Shown: positions 18,556 through 26,677 of the stretch, in pieces
Position numbering within the stretch: the first letter of the stretch is position 1
Layout of the letters: each line of letters starts with the position of its first letter
Source of the DNA: an uncultured Eubacteriales bacterium
Lineage (GTDB): Bacteria; Bacillota; Clostridia; Oscillospirales; Oscillospiraceae
NCBI GenBank assembly: GCA_900550585.1
Contig: URST01000002.1
Span: 6,095 to 70,094 of the forward strand
Length of the DNA stretch: 64,000 bases
Reading direction: 5' to 3'
Program-made: the position numbers and the translations under genes
Notes under the pieces: model-generated
The model's input: only the letters and a program-made list of their open reading frames with translations
The model's database searches: none
Told to the model about the DNA's origin: nothing

Positions 18556-19065
18556 ATGAAGCTGGAGAAGTGGACTGGACTGCTGAAAAAATACAGGCTG
18601 GCGGCGCTGGTGGTGCTGCTGGGGGTGGTGCTGATGCTGCTACCCACCGGCGGCAGCAGGGCGCAGACCTCCGGCGACAGCAGCGAGCTGCCGGGGGAGG
18701 TCTATTCGCTGGAGGAGACGGAGCAGCGCATGGCGGAGGTACTGGGCACCATCGACGGTGTGGGCCGCGTGCGCATCATGCTGACGCTGCGCGCCGGCTC
18801 CACCCTGCGTCTGGCGGAGGACAGCAGCCTGTCCGACAGCACCGGCGGCCAGACCAAGCAGGAAAAGCAGGTGCTCACCGTTAACCGCGGCAGCGGGCGG
18901 CAGGAGGTGGTGGTCACCCAGCAGCTCTACCCCACCTATCAGGGGGCGGTGGTGGTCTGCGAGGGCGCCGGCAGCAGCAGTGTGCGGCTGGCGGTGGTGA
19001 ACGCCGTGTCCGTGCTGACGGGGCTGAGCAGCGACAGGATCTCCGTGGTCAAGTGGAAGTCATAG
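18556..19065 (+). CDS. spoIIIAG: Stage III sporulation protein AG
   Basis: A 169-residue single-pass protein (helix about 14-32) with a periplasm-like ring-building domain. In Bacillus this subunit forms the large channel ring on the mother-cell side. Conserved features here are VYSLEETEQRMAEVLGTI and GVGRVRIMLTL, and the C-terminal VVNAVSVLTGLSSDRISV. Confidence 0.93.
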   Translation: MKLEKWTGLLKKYRLAALVVLLGVVLMLLPTGGSRAQTSGDSSELPGEVYSLEETEQRMAEVLGTIDGVGRVRIMLTLRAGSTLRLAEDSSLSDSTGGQTKQEKQVLTVNRGSGRQEVVVTQQLYPTYQGAVVVCEGAGSSSVRLAVVNAVSVLTGLSSDRISVVKWKS

Positions 19066-19088
19066 AAAAATGGAGGAGGAGTTGGAGC

Positions 19089-19706
19089 ATGAAACAGGTA
19101 TGGAAACGGCGCGCGGTGGTGGCGGCGGTACTGCTGCTGGTGGGCACCTCGGTGTATCTCAACTGGCGCTATACCGGCAACGTGGAGAACAGCGGCAAAA
19201 AGGTGCTGGGACAGTCGGCGCTGGTGAACGGCGAGACGACGGACGCGGAGGTGACTGCCGCCAGGGACGACTACTTCGCCACGGCGCGGCTCAGCCGCAA
19301 GCAGGCCCGCGACACCGCCATCAGCATGCTGCAGGAGGCACAGGTGGATGAGAACGCCGCGGAGGACGTGCTGAACGAGGCGTCCCAGACCTTGCAGGTG
19401 CTGGCGGCCTACACCGTGGCGGAATCTCAGATCGAGAGCCTGGTTGTGGCCAAGGGCTACGCCGACTGCGTGGCGTTTATGGGGGAGGATTCCGTCAGCG
19501 TGGTGGTGTCCGACCCGGATGGGCTGGACGCGGTGGACGTGGCCCGCATCAAGGATATCGTGGTCAGCGAGACCAGCTACACCCCGGATCAGATCCGGAT
19601 CATGGAGGCGGGGACCTCCGCCGCGTCCCAGACCGGCAGTACCCAGGACGCGGAGGTGCCCACCGGTGCCGTGCAGACCGAGGAACAGACGGATGACGCA
19701 AAATAG
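19089..19706 (+). CDS. spoIIIAH: Stage III sporulation protein AH
   Basis: A 205-residue single-pass protein (helix about 8-26) with an extracytoplasmic YscJ/FliF-like domain. In Bacillus SpoIIIAH zips to forespore SpoIIQ across the septum; Clostridia often use SpoIIQ or an equivalent, not visible here. The C-terminal domain includes YTVAESQIESLVVAKGY and DVARIKDIVVSETSYTPDQI. An acidic, Thr/Gln-rich tail of about 30 residues follows. The start at 19089 follows GGAGGAG. Confidence 0.93.
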   Translation: MKQVWKRRAVVAAVLLLVGTSVYLNWRYTGNVENSGKKVLGQSALVNGETTDAEVTAARDDYFATARLSRKQARDTAISMLQEAQVDENAAEDVLNEASQTLQVLAAYTVAESQIESLVVAKGYADCVAFMGEDSVSVVVSDPDGLDAVDVARIKDIVVSETSYTPDQIRIMEAGTSAASQTGSTQDAEVPTGAVQTEEQTDDAK

Positions 19707-19709
19707 GTG

Positions 19710-19738
19710 TTGTATTCCGGCGCAAAAAATGGTATACT
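19710..19738 (+). promoter_or_regulatory. Sigma-A type promoter of asp23-nusB
   Basis: TTGTAT (19710-19715) and TATACT (19733-19738) are 17 bases apart, 41 bases before asp23. Confidence 0.6.
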
Positions 19739-19778
19739 GAACTGAATCACGAAAGACAGCGCAAGGAGATAACGCAAC

Positions 19779-20138
19779 ATGGCTGAAAATAAGGAATACA
19801 TGATCCATCAGGAGGAGGACGGCGCCATCCAGATCTCGGAGGACGTGGTGGCCTCCATCGCCTCCACCACCGCCGCGGAGGTGGACGGCGTCAGCGCCAT
19901 GATGAGCGCAAATGTGTCCGATCTGATGGGCGGCAAGAAGATGTCCGCCAAGGGCGTCCGGGTGGAGATGGACGGCGAGGGCATCGTGGTGAACCTGTTC
20001 ATCGTTGTCCGCTACGGCAGCGCCATCGGCGACGTGGCCAAGAAAGTCCAGCAGATGGTACGCACCGCGCTGGAGGGCATGACCGGCTTCGCGGTAACGG
20101 CGGTCAACGTCCATGTGGGCGGCATCAGCTTCAACTGA
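19779..20138 (+). CDS. Asp23/Gls24 family envelope stress protein
   Basis: A 119-residue Asp23 domain protein. The family block ISEDVVASIASTTAAEVDGV and the C-terminal VTAVNVHVGGISF are both present. Such proteins form filaments or membrane-associated complexes and are tied to envelope homeostasis. It precedes nusB as in most Clostridia. RBS AAGGAGA at 7-9 bases. Confidence 0.9.
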   Translation: MAENKEYMIHQEEDGAIQISEDVVASIASTTAAEVDGVSAMMSANVSDLMGGKKMSAKGVRVEMDGEGIVVNLFIVVRYGSAIGDVAKKVQQMVRTALEGMTGFAVTAVNVHVGGISFN

Positions 20139-20173
20139 GCACAGCGAACTGAGAGAGAAAAGGATATACGGTT

Positions 20174-20623
20174 ATGACACGCAATACGGCCCGCGAGATC
20201 GCCATGCATCTCGCCTATGAACTGAGCTTCAATGACCTGCCTGTGGAGGAGTTTCTGGACCTGCAGCTGAGTGCGGAGAACTTTGCCGCGCTGGCGCCGG
20301 AGCATCCCATCTATGCGGAGCGGCCCAACGCCAAGCAGGAGGCGTATATCCGCCGCCTTGTTGCCGGCGTGGCGGAGCACGCGGCGGAGCTGGACAGCGA
20401 CATCGAGAAGTACGCCAAGGGCTGGCGGTTCGAGCGCATTTCGCTGGTGGCCTCCGCCATCATGCGGGTGGCTATGTACGAGATGCTCTACATGGCGGAC
20501 ATTCCCGCCGGCGTCGCCATCAACGAGGCAGTGGAGATCGCCAAGAACTACGAATCGCCGGAGGTGGTGAAATTCATCAACGGCATTCTGGGCAGCTTCG
20601 TCCGGGGCGAGCTGAAGGAGTAA
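20174..20623 (+). CDS. nusB: Transcription antitermination protein NusB
   Basis: A 149-residue all-helical RNA-binding protein that, with NusE/S10, joins the rRNA antitermination complex. The C-terminal signature AINEAVEIAKNYESPEVVKFINGIL is diagnostic when read in parts (INEAVEIAK, FINGILG). Length is typical. The ribosome-binding site is weak (AAAAGGA). Confidence 0.94.
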   Translation: MTRNTAREIAMHLAYELSFNDLPVEEFLDLQLSAENFAALAPEHPIYAERPNAKQEAYIRRLVAGVAEHAAELDSDIEKYAKGWRFERISLVASAIMRVAMYEMLYMADIPAGVAINEAVEIAKNYESPEVVKFINGILGSFVRGELKE

Positions 20624-20629
20624 AAAAAG

Positions 20630-20656
20630 AAAGGCAGAGCTTGCGCTCTGCCTTTT
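20630..20656 (+). terminator. Hairpin terminator after nusB
   Basis: Stem AAAGGCAGAGC / GCTCTGCCTTT with loop TTGC and ending in TTTT. It lies between nusB and xseA and is probably leaky. Confidence 0.65.
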
Positions 20657-20679
20657 CCGCATGGAACAAGGAGGGCGGC

Positions 20680-21885
20680 ATGGACGAACGGCATGTGTTT
20701 ACCGTCACCGAACTGAATAATTGCGTCAAGGAGCTGGTGGAGTCCGTGCCCGCCTTCGGAGACCTGCTGCTGCGGGGCGAGGTGTCCAACTACAAGGTGT
20801 ACCCGTCCGGACACCACTACTTTACGCTGAAGGACAGCGAGAGCGCGCTGCGGTGCGTGATGTTCAAGGGCTCGGCCATGAAGCTGCGGTTCAAGCCGGA
20901 AAACGGCATGCAGGTCATCGCCTCCGGCCGCATCAGCGTCTACCCGCGGGACGGCGCGTACCAGCTGTATTGCAATGGCCTGTCCGCCGACGGCGTGGGC
21001 GACCTGTATGTGGCCTTCGAGCAGCTGAAGGACAAGCTGTACCGGGAGGGACTGTTTGATCCCGCCCACAAAAAAACGCTGCCAAAATTCCCCCGGCGCA
21101 TCGCCATCGTCACCTCCTCGGCGGGGGCGGCGGTACACGACATGATCCGCATTCTGCGCCGCCGGTATCCCATCGCCAAGGTGCTGCTGCTGCCGGTGCG
21201 GGTACAGGGGGCGGAGGCGCCGCCGGAGATCGTGGGCGCTATCCGCTACGCCAACCGCTATAAGCTGGCGGACGTGCTCATCACCGGACGGGGCGGCGGT
21301 TCTCTGGAGGACCTGTGGGCCTTTAACGACGAGCGGGTGGCCCGGGCCATCTACGAGTCGGAGATCCCGGTGATCTCCGCCGTGGGACACGAGCCGGATG
21401 TGGCCATCAGCGACTTTGTGGCAGACCGCCGGGCGTCTACGCCCTCCAACGCGGCAGAGATCGCCGTGCCGGACATGGCGGAGCTGCTGCGGTACTTACA
21501 GGGTACGGAGGAGCGCATGGCCCAGAGCCTGCTCCACGGCCTGCGCCGTCAGGAGGAGCGTCTGGCGGCCCTGGAAAAGAAGCGGGTGCTGACAGACCCC
21601 GCTGCCTTTCTGGCGGACCGGCGCCTGTATCTGGATCACACCGTCCACCGGCTGGCCGCAGCGGCCAGAAGCTGCGTGGACGGGGAGGGCCGCCGGTTCG
21701 CAGCGGCGGCTGCCGCGCTGGACGCCCTCAGTCCGCTGAAGGTGCTGGCACGGGGCTACGCCGTGGCCCAGAGCGGGGACGGCACGGTGCTGAAAAGCAC
21801 CGCCGATGTGGCGGCGGGAGAGCGTATCCGCGTCCGGCTGGCCCAGGGGAGCCTGCAATGCGACGTGGTGGAGAAGGAGGACTGA
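20680..21885 (+). CDS. xseA: Exodeoxyribonuclease VII large subunit
   Basis: A 401-residue nuclease subunit that degrades single-stranded DNA in both directions in mismatch repair and recombination. It has an N-terminal OB-fold (about 5-100, LRGEVSNYKVYPSGHHYF), then the catalytic domain with VTSSAGAAVHDMI, LITGRGGGSLEDLWAFNDE and AVGHEPDVAISDFVADRRASTPS, then a long helical C-terminus. The start follows AAGGAGGG. It is followed 1 base later by xseB. Confidence 0.95.
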   Translation: MDERHVFTVTELNNCVKELVESVPAFGDLLLRGEVSNYKVYPSGHHYFTLKDSESALRCVMFKGSAMKLRFKPENGMQVIASGRISVYPRDGAYQLYCNGLSADGVGDLYVAFEQLKDKLYREGLFDPAHKKTLPKFPRRIAIVTSSAGAAVHDMIRILRRRYPIAKVLLLPVRVQGAEAPPEIVGAIRYANRYKLADVLITGRGGGSLEDLWAFNDERVARAIYESEIPVISAVGHEPDVAISDFVADRRASTPSNAAEIAVPDMAELLRYLQGTEERMAQSLLHGLRRQEERLAALEKKRVLTDPAAFLADRRLYLDHTVHRLAAAARSCVDGEGRRFAAAAAALDALSPLKVLARGYAVAQSGDGTVLKSTADVAAGERIRVRLAQGSLQCDVVEKED

Positions 21886-21886
21886 C

Positions 21887-22117
21887 ATGGCTGCAAAAAA
21901 GACATTTGAGGAGAACATGGCCCGGCTGGAGCAGATCGTGACGCTGCTGGAGAAGGGCGACGCCCAGCTGACGGACAGCCTGACGCTGTTCGAGGAGGGC
22001 ACGAAGCTGGCGGCCCAGTGCCGCAAGGAGCTGGACAGCGCGGAGCAGAAGGTGGTCAAGCTGATGAAAGGCCCCGACGGTGCTCCGCTGGAAACCGATT
22101 TTCTCACGGAGGAATGA
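21887..22117 (+). CDS. xseB: Exodeoxyribonuclease VII small subunit
   Basis: A 76-residue helical protein with the family core FEENMARLEQIVTLLEKGD and LTLFEEGTKL. Partner of XseA, needed for its activity and solubility. Its end overlaps an ATG six bases before the ispA start. Confidence 0.95.
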   Translation: MAAKKTFEENMARLEQIVTLLEKGDAQLTDSLTLFEEGTKLAAQCRKELDSAEQKVVKLMKGPDGAPLETDFLTEE

Positions 22118-22119
22118 CC

Positions 22120-22989
22120 ATGAACTACGAGACACAGTACGCGGCGTACCAGCAGGCCATCGAGGGCTATCTGGCTGGCCTGTTCACTGCCGACACACCC
22201 TATAAGAAACTGTACGAATCCATCCGGTACAGCCTGCTGGCCGGCGGCAAGCGCATCCGGCCGGTGCTGACGCTGGAATTTGCCCGTTTGGGCGGCATCG
22301 ACTGGCATCTGGCGCTGCCCTATGGCTGCGCGTTGGAGTTGGTGCACAACTACTCCCTCATCCACGATGACCTGCCCTGCATGGACGACGACGACCTGCG
22401 GCGGGGCAAGCCCACCAACCACAAGGTGTACGGCGAGACGCTGGCGGTGCTGGCCGGCGATGCCATGCAGCCGGAGGCATTCCGCCTGATGGCGGAGGCG
22501 CCCTGCCTGTCGGCAGAGAACCGGCTGGAGGCCGTCCGTACCCTGTCCCGGGCCTGCGGCGCCGACGGCATGGTAGCCGGTCAGGTGCTGGATACCGTGT
22601 ACGATGTCCGGGACGCGGCGGGGCTGACGGTGCTGAACCGGCTCAAGACCGGCGTGATGATCTCCGCCGCGGCGGAGTTGGGTTGTATTGCCTCGGAAAT
22701 GCCCGCCTCCATGCGGGCGCAGGCGCTGGTGTATGCCGACGCCATCGGCCGGGGCTTCCAGATACGGGACGATATGCTGGATGTGGAGGGAGACCAGGCC
22801 GTGTTCGGCAAGCCCATCGGCTCCGATGCGCAGGAGGGCAAGGTGACGTTCGTGGATGTCATCGGCATGGACGCCTGCCGCCGGGAGGTCGCCGCCTGTA
22901 CGGAGACGGCCAAGGCCGCCGTGGCGGACTGGCCGGACCACGATTTCCTGTGGGAGCTGGCGGACCGCATGGTGGGCCGCGCAAAATAA
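22120..22989 (+). CDS. ispA: Farnesyl diphosphate synthase-type polyprenyl synthetase
   Basis: A 289-residue trans-prenyltransferase that condenses isopentenyl diphosphate with allylic diphosphates for quinone, undecaprenyl carrier or haem side chains. It has LLAGGKRIRPVL, the first aspartate-rich motif DDLPCMDDDDLRRG and the second motif RDDMLD with a following Lys-rich loop. ATG 22120 was chosen because CGGAGG lies 6 bases upstream; ATG 22114 touches that box. Confidence 0.93.
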   Translation: MNYETQYAAYQQAIEGYLAGLFTADTPYKKLYESIRYSLLAGGKRIRPVLTLEFARLGGIDWHLALPYGCALELVHNYSLIHDDLPCMDDDDLRRGKPTNHKVYGETLAVLAGDAMQPEAFRLMAEAPCLSAENRLEAVRTLSRACGADGMVAGQVLDTVYDVRDAAGLTVLNRLKTGVMISAAAELGCIASEMPASMRAQALVYADAIGRGFQIRDDMLDVEGDQAVFGKPIGSDAQEGKVTFVDVIGMDACRREVAACTETAKAAVADWPDHDFLWELADRMVGRAK

Positions 22990-23002
22990 GGAAAATGAAA
23001 GG

Positions 23003-23040
23003 TGCGCCTCCGCACTCCCAACAGGGAGCACGGAGGCGCA
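23003..23040. terminator. Bidirectional hairpin between convergent ispA and nth
   Basis: Outer stem TGCGCCTCCG with CGGAGGCGCA and inner stem CTCCC/GGGAG around AACA. It lies between the two convergent stop codons. Confidence 0.7.
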
Positions 23041-23044
23041 TCTC

Positions 23045-23680
23045 TTATTGCTCTTTTCCAAAGTCGCACAACGACTGTAAAGGACATTCACTGCACAGCG
23101 GACTGCGGGCCATGCACAGCGCCCGGCCGTGGAGCACCATGCGGTGACAGAAGTTGTTGGACTCCTCCGGGGGGATGACCCGGCGCAGCTGCTGCTCCAC
23201 CTTCAGGGGATCCTTGCTGCCGTCGGTGATGCCCAGCCGTCCTGTGATGCGGATGCAGTGGGTGTCGCAGACGTAGCCCTCCTGCCCGTAGATGTCGCCC
23301 AGAATGAGATTGGCGGTCTTACGGCCCACGCCGGGCAGCGTCAGCAGGTCCGCCATGTTGTCGGGCACTTTGCCGCCGAACCGCGCCAGCAACTGTTGGG
23401 CGGAGGCCACGATGTCCCGGGCCTTGGCCCGCCAGAAGCCGCAGGACTGGACGTACCGGCCCACCTCGTCCACATCGGCGGCGGCGAATGCCTCCAGCGT
23501 GGGGTAGCGCTGGAACAGCGCCGGCGTCACCAGATTCACCCGGGCGTCGGTACACTGCGCCGCCAGCCGCACGGAAAACAGCAGCTCGTAGTCCTTGCCG
23601 TAATCCAGGGAGCAGACCGCGTCGGGGTACAGCTCCTTCAGCGCCGCGATGATGGCGGCGATCTCCTGTGTCGTTTTCAT
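23045..23680 (-). CDS. nth: Endonuclease III
   Basis: A 211-residue DNA glycosylase/AP lyase for oxidised pyrimidines. The helix-hairpin-helix LPGVGRKTANLIL carries the catalytic Lys and CDTHCIRITGRLG the catalytic Asp. The C-terminal iron-sulfur ligands are present (CMARSPLCSECPLQSLC, spacing 6-2-5). The start at 23680 has GAGGTG six bases away; upstream ATGs at 23686 and 23728 are not supported. Divergent from rarA. Confidence 0.95.
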   Translation of the reverse strand: MKTTQEIAAIIAALKELYPDAVCSLDYGKDYELLFSVRLAAQCTDARVNLVTPALFQRYPTLEAFAAADVDEVGRYVQSCGFWRAKARDIVASAQQLLARFGGKVPDNMADLLTLPGVGRKTANLILGDIYGQEGYVCDTHCIRITGRLGITDGSKDPLKVEQQLRRVIPPEESNNFCHRMVLHGRALCMARSPLCSECPLQSLCDFGKEQ

Positions 23681-23712
23681 GGGCATCACCTCGGTACCCA
23701 TTATAACAGCGG

Positions 23713-23741
23713 TTGCAGAAAAAGGCAATCTGTGTTATAAT
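23713..23741 (+). promoter_or_regulatory. Sigma-A type promoter of rarA/mgsA
   Basis: TTGCAG (23713-23718) and TATAAT (23736-23741) are 17 bases apart. Confidence 0.65.
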
Positions 23742-23766
23742 GACCGGACGGAAAGGAGGTGCGGCC

Positions 23767-25026
23767 ATGCGCCCGCTGGCAGACGAAATACGACCCCAGA
23801 CACTGGACGAGGTAGCCGGGCAGAAGCACCTGCTGGGCGAGGGGGCGCTGCTGCGCCGCCTCATCGAAAACGGCACTGACACCAACCTGATCTTCTACGG
23901 CCCCTCCGGCACCGGCAAGACCACCGTGGCCAACATCATCGCCAGGCAGGCGAAAAAGACGCTGTACTACCTGAACGCCACCACAGCATCCTTGCAGGAC
24001 GTGAAGAACGTCATCGGCGATGTGGACACCATGCTGGCGCCCAACGGCGTGCTGCTGTATCTGGACGAGATCCAGTACTTCAACAAGAAGCAGCAGCAGA
24101 GCCTGCTGGAGTTTCTGGAAAACGGCAAGATCACCATGATCGCGTCCACCACGGAGAACCCGTATTTTTATATCTATAATGCGCTGCTGTCCCGCAGCAC
24201 CGTGTTCGAGTTCAAGCCCCTGACGGTGGAGGAGACGATCCCCGCCGTGGAACGGGCGCTGTCCATTGAAAAGGAGCGCAGCCCGCTGCCCTTCCGGTGG
24301 GAGGATACCGTGCCCCGCACCGTGGCCAGCGGCTGCGGCGGCGATGTGCGCAAGGCCGTCAACGCCGTGGAGCTGCTGTACCGCTCAGCAAAGCCGACAG
24401 ACGGACAACTCTATGTGACAAGGAATGATGCTTTACAGCTTAGTCAGTGCAGCGCCATGCGCTATGACAGGGAGGGGGACGACCACTACGACCTGCTCTC
24501 GGCACTGCAGAAGTCCATCCGCGGCTCTGACCCGGACGCGGCGGTGTACTATCTGGGCCGCCTGCTGGTGGCCGGGGACCTGCTGTCTCCCTGCCGCCGC
24601 CTGCTGGTCATCGCGGCGGAGGATATCGGCCTTGCCTATCCGCAGGGCATCGTGGTGACGAAGGCCTGTGTGGACGCGGCGTTGCAGCTGGGGCTGCCGG
24701 AGGCGCGGCTGCCGCTGGCGGAGGCCGCCGTGCTGCTGGCCACCGCGCCCAAGTCCAACAGCGCGCACAACGCCATCATTGCCGCCATGGAGGACATCCA
24801 GCGCGGCGCAGTGGGGGATATCCCCCGCCATCTGAAGAACGTCCATGCCGACAGCACCGGCGCAGCCAAACATGCTGCCTACAAGTACCCGCATGTGTAT
24901 CCCAATCACTATGTAAAGCAAAGGTACTTGCCGGAGTCGCTGGGGGACAGGACCTACTACGAATACGGGCCCAATAAGACGGAGCAGGCTGCCAAGCGCT
25001 ATTGGGACGACATCAAGGGGACGTGA
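23767..25026 (+). CDS. rarA: Replication-associated recombination protein A (AAA+ ATPase)
   Basis: A 419-residue clamp-loader-like ATPase (RarA/MgsA/WRNIP1) that acts at stalled forks. Walker A is GPSGTGKTT (45-53), Walker B LLYLDEIQYF, sensor 1 STTENPYF and the arginine finger is in ALLSRSTVF. The C-terminal tetramerisation part carries RLLVIAAEDIGLAYPQ and YKYPHVYPNHYVKQRYLPE. RBS AAAGGAGGTG. Confidence 0.93.
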   Translation: MRPLADEIRPQTLDEVAGQKHLLGEGALLRRLIENGTDTNLIFYGPSGTGKTTVANIIARQAKKTLYYLNATTASLQDVKNVIGDVDTMLAPNGVLLYLDEIQYFNKKQQQSLLEFLENGKITMIASTTENPYFYIYNALLSRSTVFEFKPLTVEETIPAVERALSIEKERSPLPFRWEDTVPRTVASGCGGDVRKAVNAVELLYRSAKPTDGQLYVTRNDALQLSQCSAMRYDREGDDHYDLLSALQKSIRGSDPDAAVYYLGRLLVAGDLLSPCRRLLVIAAEDIGLAYPQGIVVTKACVDAALQLGLPEARLPLAEAAVLLATAPKSNSAHNAIIAAMEDIQRGAVGDIPRHLKNVHADSTGAAKHAAYKYPHVYPNHYVKQRYLPESLGDRTYYEYGPNKTEQAAKRYWDDIKGT

Positions 25027-25028
25027 CC

Positions 25029-25220
25029 ATGGAGCTGCATCTCAACGATATGCTGGAACTGAAGAAGGATCCCCCCTGCGGCAGCCGCCACTGGCAGGTG
25101 CTGCGGGTGGGTATGGATATCAAGCTGCGCTGTCAGGGCTGCGGCCACGAGGTCATGCAGCCCCGCCGCAAGGTGGAGAAGATGATCAAGCGCGTTATAC
25201 CGAAGGAGGAGCTGGAATGA
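25029..25220 (+). CDS. DUF951 family small protein
   Basis: A 63-residue protein of DUF951 with the family pattern LELKKDPPCGSRHW, GMDIKLRCQGCG and a basic MQPRRKVEKMIKRV tail. The CxxC suggests metal binding; a nucleic-acid-related role is only inferred. Starts 2 bases after rarA and overlaps the next small gene. Confidence 0.88.
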   Translation: MELHLNDMLELKKDPPCGSRHWQVLRVGMDIKLRCQGCGHEVMQPRRKVEKMIKRVIPKEELE

Positions 25221-25315
25221 AACCGAAATGGGTACGCTATATGGCCATGGGTATCGCACTGCTGCTGGCGATCGTCATGCTGGTCTCGCTGGTGCTGCCG
25301 TATCTGGGACTGTGA
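25217..25315 (+). CDS. 32-residue single-helix membrane peptide
   Basis: A small gene overlapping the DUF951 stop (ATGA), with AAGGAGGAG upstream at suitable distance. The product is a short basic head (MKPKWVRYMAMG) and one membrane helix (ALLLAIVMLVSLVLPYLGL). This layout resembles small synaptic-type YycD/stress membrane peptides that follow DUF951 in Clostridia, but no function is known to me. Confidence 0.6.
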   Translation: MKPKWVRYMAMGIALLLAIVMLVSLVLPYLGL

Positions 25316-25322
25316 GGCGGCC

Positions 25323-25613
25323 ATGAAGCACTGCATCCTTGCCAAGTACAGGCCGGAGGTCTATCCCCGGCGGGAGACGCTGCTGCCCCGAATCCGGGAG
25401 ATCTTCGCCCCGGCTGTGGAGCTGCCGGGCATTCACCGCGTCGCCGTTTACCCCAACTGTGTGGCCCGTGACAACCGGTACGATGTGCTGATCGTGCTGG
25501 ACATGGAGCCGGAGGCGCTGCCGCTGTATGATGCCTCCGCGCCGCACCGCCTGTGGAAAGAGGAATTTGGCCCGCTGCTGGCACAGAAGGCCATTTTTGA
25601 CTTTGAACCGTAA
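25323..25613 (+). CDS. Small alpha-beta protein, possible dimeric alpha+beta barrel
   Basis: A 96-residue soluble protein. The pattern CILAKYRPEV..., LPGIHRVAVYPNCV, RYDVLIVLDMEPEALPLYD resembles stress-responsive A/B-barrel (Dabb-like) proteins, with alternating strands and one helix. No catalytic residues identified. Follows the membrane peptide by 7 bases and precedes a hairpin. Confidence 0.55.
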   Translation: MKHCILAKYRPEVYPRRETLLPRIREIFAPAVELPGIHRVAVYPNCVARDNRYDVLIVLDMEPEALPLYDASAPHRLWKEEFGPLLAQKAIFDFEP

Positions 25614-25620
25614 GAACCGC

Positions 25621-25647
25621 AAGCCCTCCGGTGTACCCGGAGGGCTT
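25621..25647 (+). terminator. Hairpin at the end of the rarA gene group
   Basis: Perfect stem AAGCCCTCCGG / CCGGAGGGCTT. No clean T-run follows, but a second inverted repeat (GCCGGGAAA / TTTCCCGGC) and T-rich sequence lie just downstream. Confidence 0.6.
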
Positions 25648-25697
25648 GTCTGCTGCCTGCCGGGAAAGGGCCCGTCCTTTTCCCGGCGGTTTTCCTT

Positions 25698-25732
25698 TTG
25701 TGACGGTTTTCTCTGCCGCCATGTCCTATAAT
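25698..25732 (+). promoter_or_regulatory. Candidate long-spacer promoter of spoIIGA-sigE
   Basis: A perfect TATAAT (25727-25732) has no -35 at the usual distance. TTGTGA (25698-25703) lies 23 bases upstream. Bacillus spoIIG uses sigma-A plus Spo0A with a 22-bp spacer, so the same layout is proposed. TGACGGT at 25701-25707 is only a partial match to a Spo0A box. Confidence 0.45.
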
Positions 25733-25753
25733 GGACGGGCGAGGTGAGGAGCG

Positions 25754-26677
25754 ATGGTGGTGTATCTGGATCGGGTGTTCCTGATGAACCTGCTGGTGGA
25801 CTACCTGCTCCTGCTGTCGGCGGCACAGCTGTCCGGGCGGACGCTCCGCCGCCTGCGGCTCCTGGTGTGCGCCGTCGGAGGGGGCATCTACGCGGCGCTG
25901 ACGTTCCTGCCGGGCTGCGCCTTTCTCCGCACGCCGCTGTGCCAGCTGGCTGCCGGTGCCGTCATGGCGCTGTGCGCCTACCGGGGGCGGCGGAAACCGG
26001 CGATGCTGTTTCTGCTGCTGTCCGGCGGACTGGCGGGCTTCGTGCTGGCGCTGGGGCTGTGGGCCGGTTCACCCGCGGGACTGTTGGGCCGGGTCTGCCG
26101 GGGTGAGGTGAGCTGGCCGCTGATGCTGGGGGCCGCGCTGGGATTTTATGTACTGCTGCGCCTGCTGCTGGGACAGGGCGCGCGTCATGGAGGGGGAGAG
26201 CTATTGAAGATCACCATATCCGTCTGCGGACGGAAACAGACCGTTACGGCGCTGCACGACACAGGCAACACCCTGCGGGATCCGGTATCGGGCCGCCCCG
26301 CGCTGGTGCTGGAGCGTGGCGCGGCAGAGGCGCTGTGGCCGCCGGAGGTGGCGGAGGTGCTGGCGTCGCCGCTGCCGCCGGAGGAAAAGATGGCGCGGCT
26401 CCACCGGCAGGGCGCGGCGGTGACATTTTCACTGCTGCCGTTTCGCAGCGTGGGCACGCCGGCGGGGCTGCTGCTGGCGGCCCGCAGCGACTACATAGAG
26501 GTAAATGGACGCCGCTATCCCCGGACGCCTGTGGCGCTGTCGGAGCATCCGGTCAGTGACGGCGGCGGCTACCACGCCCTGTGGGGCGACCCGGAGGGGG
26601 AGGAGGTGAGTGCCCGTGCTGAAAGAGCTGCTTCGGCGGCTTCTGACGTTTCTACGGAGACACAGCAGGCCGGATAA
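25754..26677 (+). CDS. spoIIGA: Sporulation sigma-E factor processing peptidase SpoIIGA
   Basis: A 307-residue membrane aspartic protease that cleaves pro-sigma-E at the sporulation septum. About five N-terminal membrane helices (residues 1-145) precede a soluble protease domain with the active-site [10 protein letters not shown] and a C-terminal [18 protein letters not shown] region. It acts as a dimer in Bacillus after a signal from forespore SpoIIR. Its last 20 codons are overlapped by sigE in another frame, giving an atypical alanine-rich tail ([13 protein letters not shown]). Confidence 0.92.
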   Translation: MVVYLDRVFLMNLLVDYLLLLSAAQLSGRTLRRLRLLVCAVGGGIYAALTFLPGCAFLRTPLCQLAAGAVMALCAYRGRRKPAMLFLLLSGGLAGFVLALGLWAGSPAGLLGRVCRGEVSWPLMLGAALGFYVLLRLLLGQGARHGGGELLKITISVCGRKQTVTALHDTGNTLRDPVSGRPALVLERGAAEALWPPEVAEVLASPLPPEEKMARLHRQGAAVTFSLLPFRSVGTPAGLLLAARSDYIEVNGRRYPRTPVALSEHPVSDGGGYHALWGDPEGEEVSARAERAASAASDVSTETQQAG

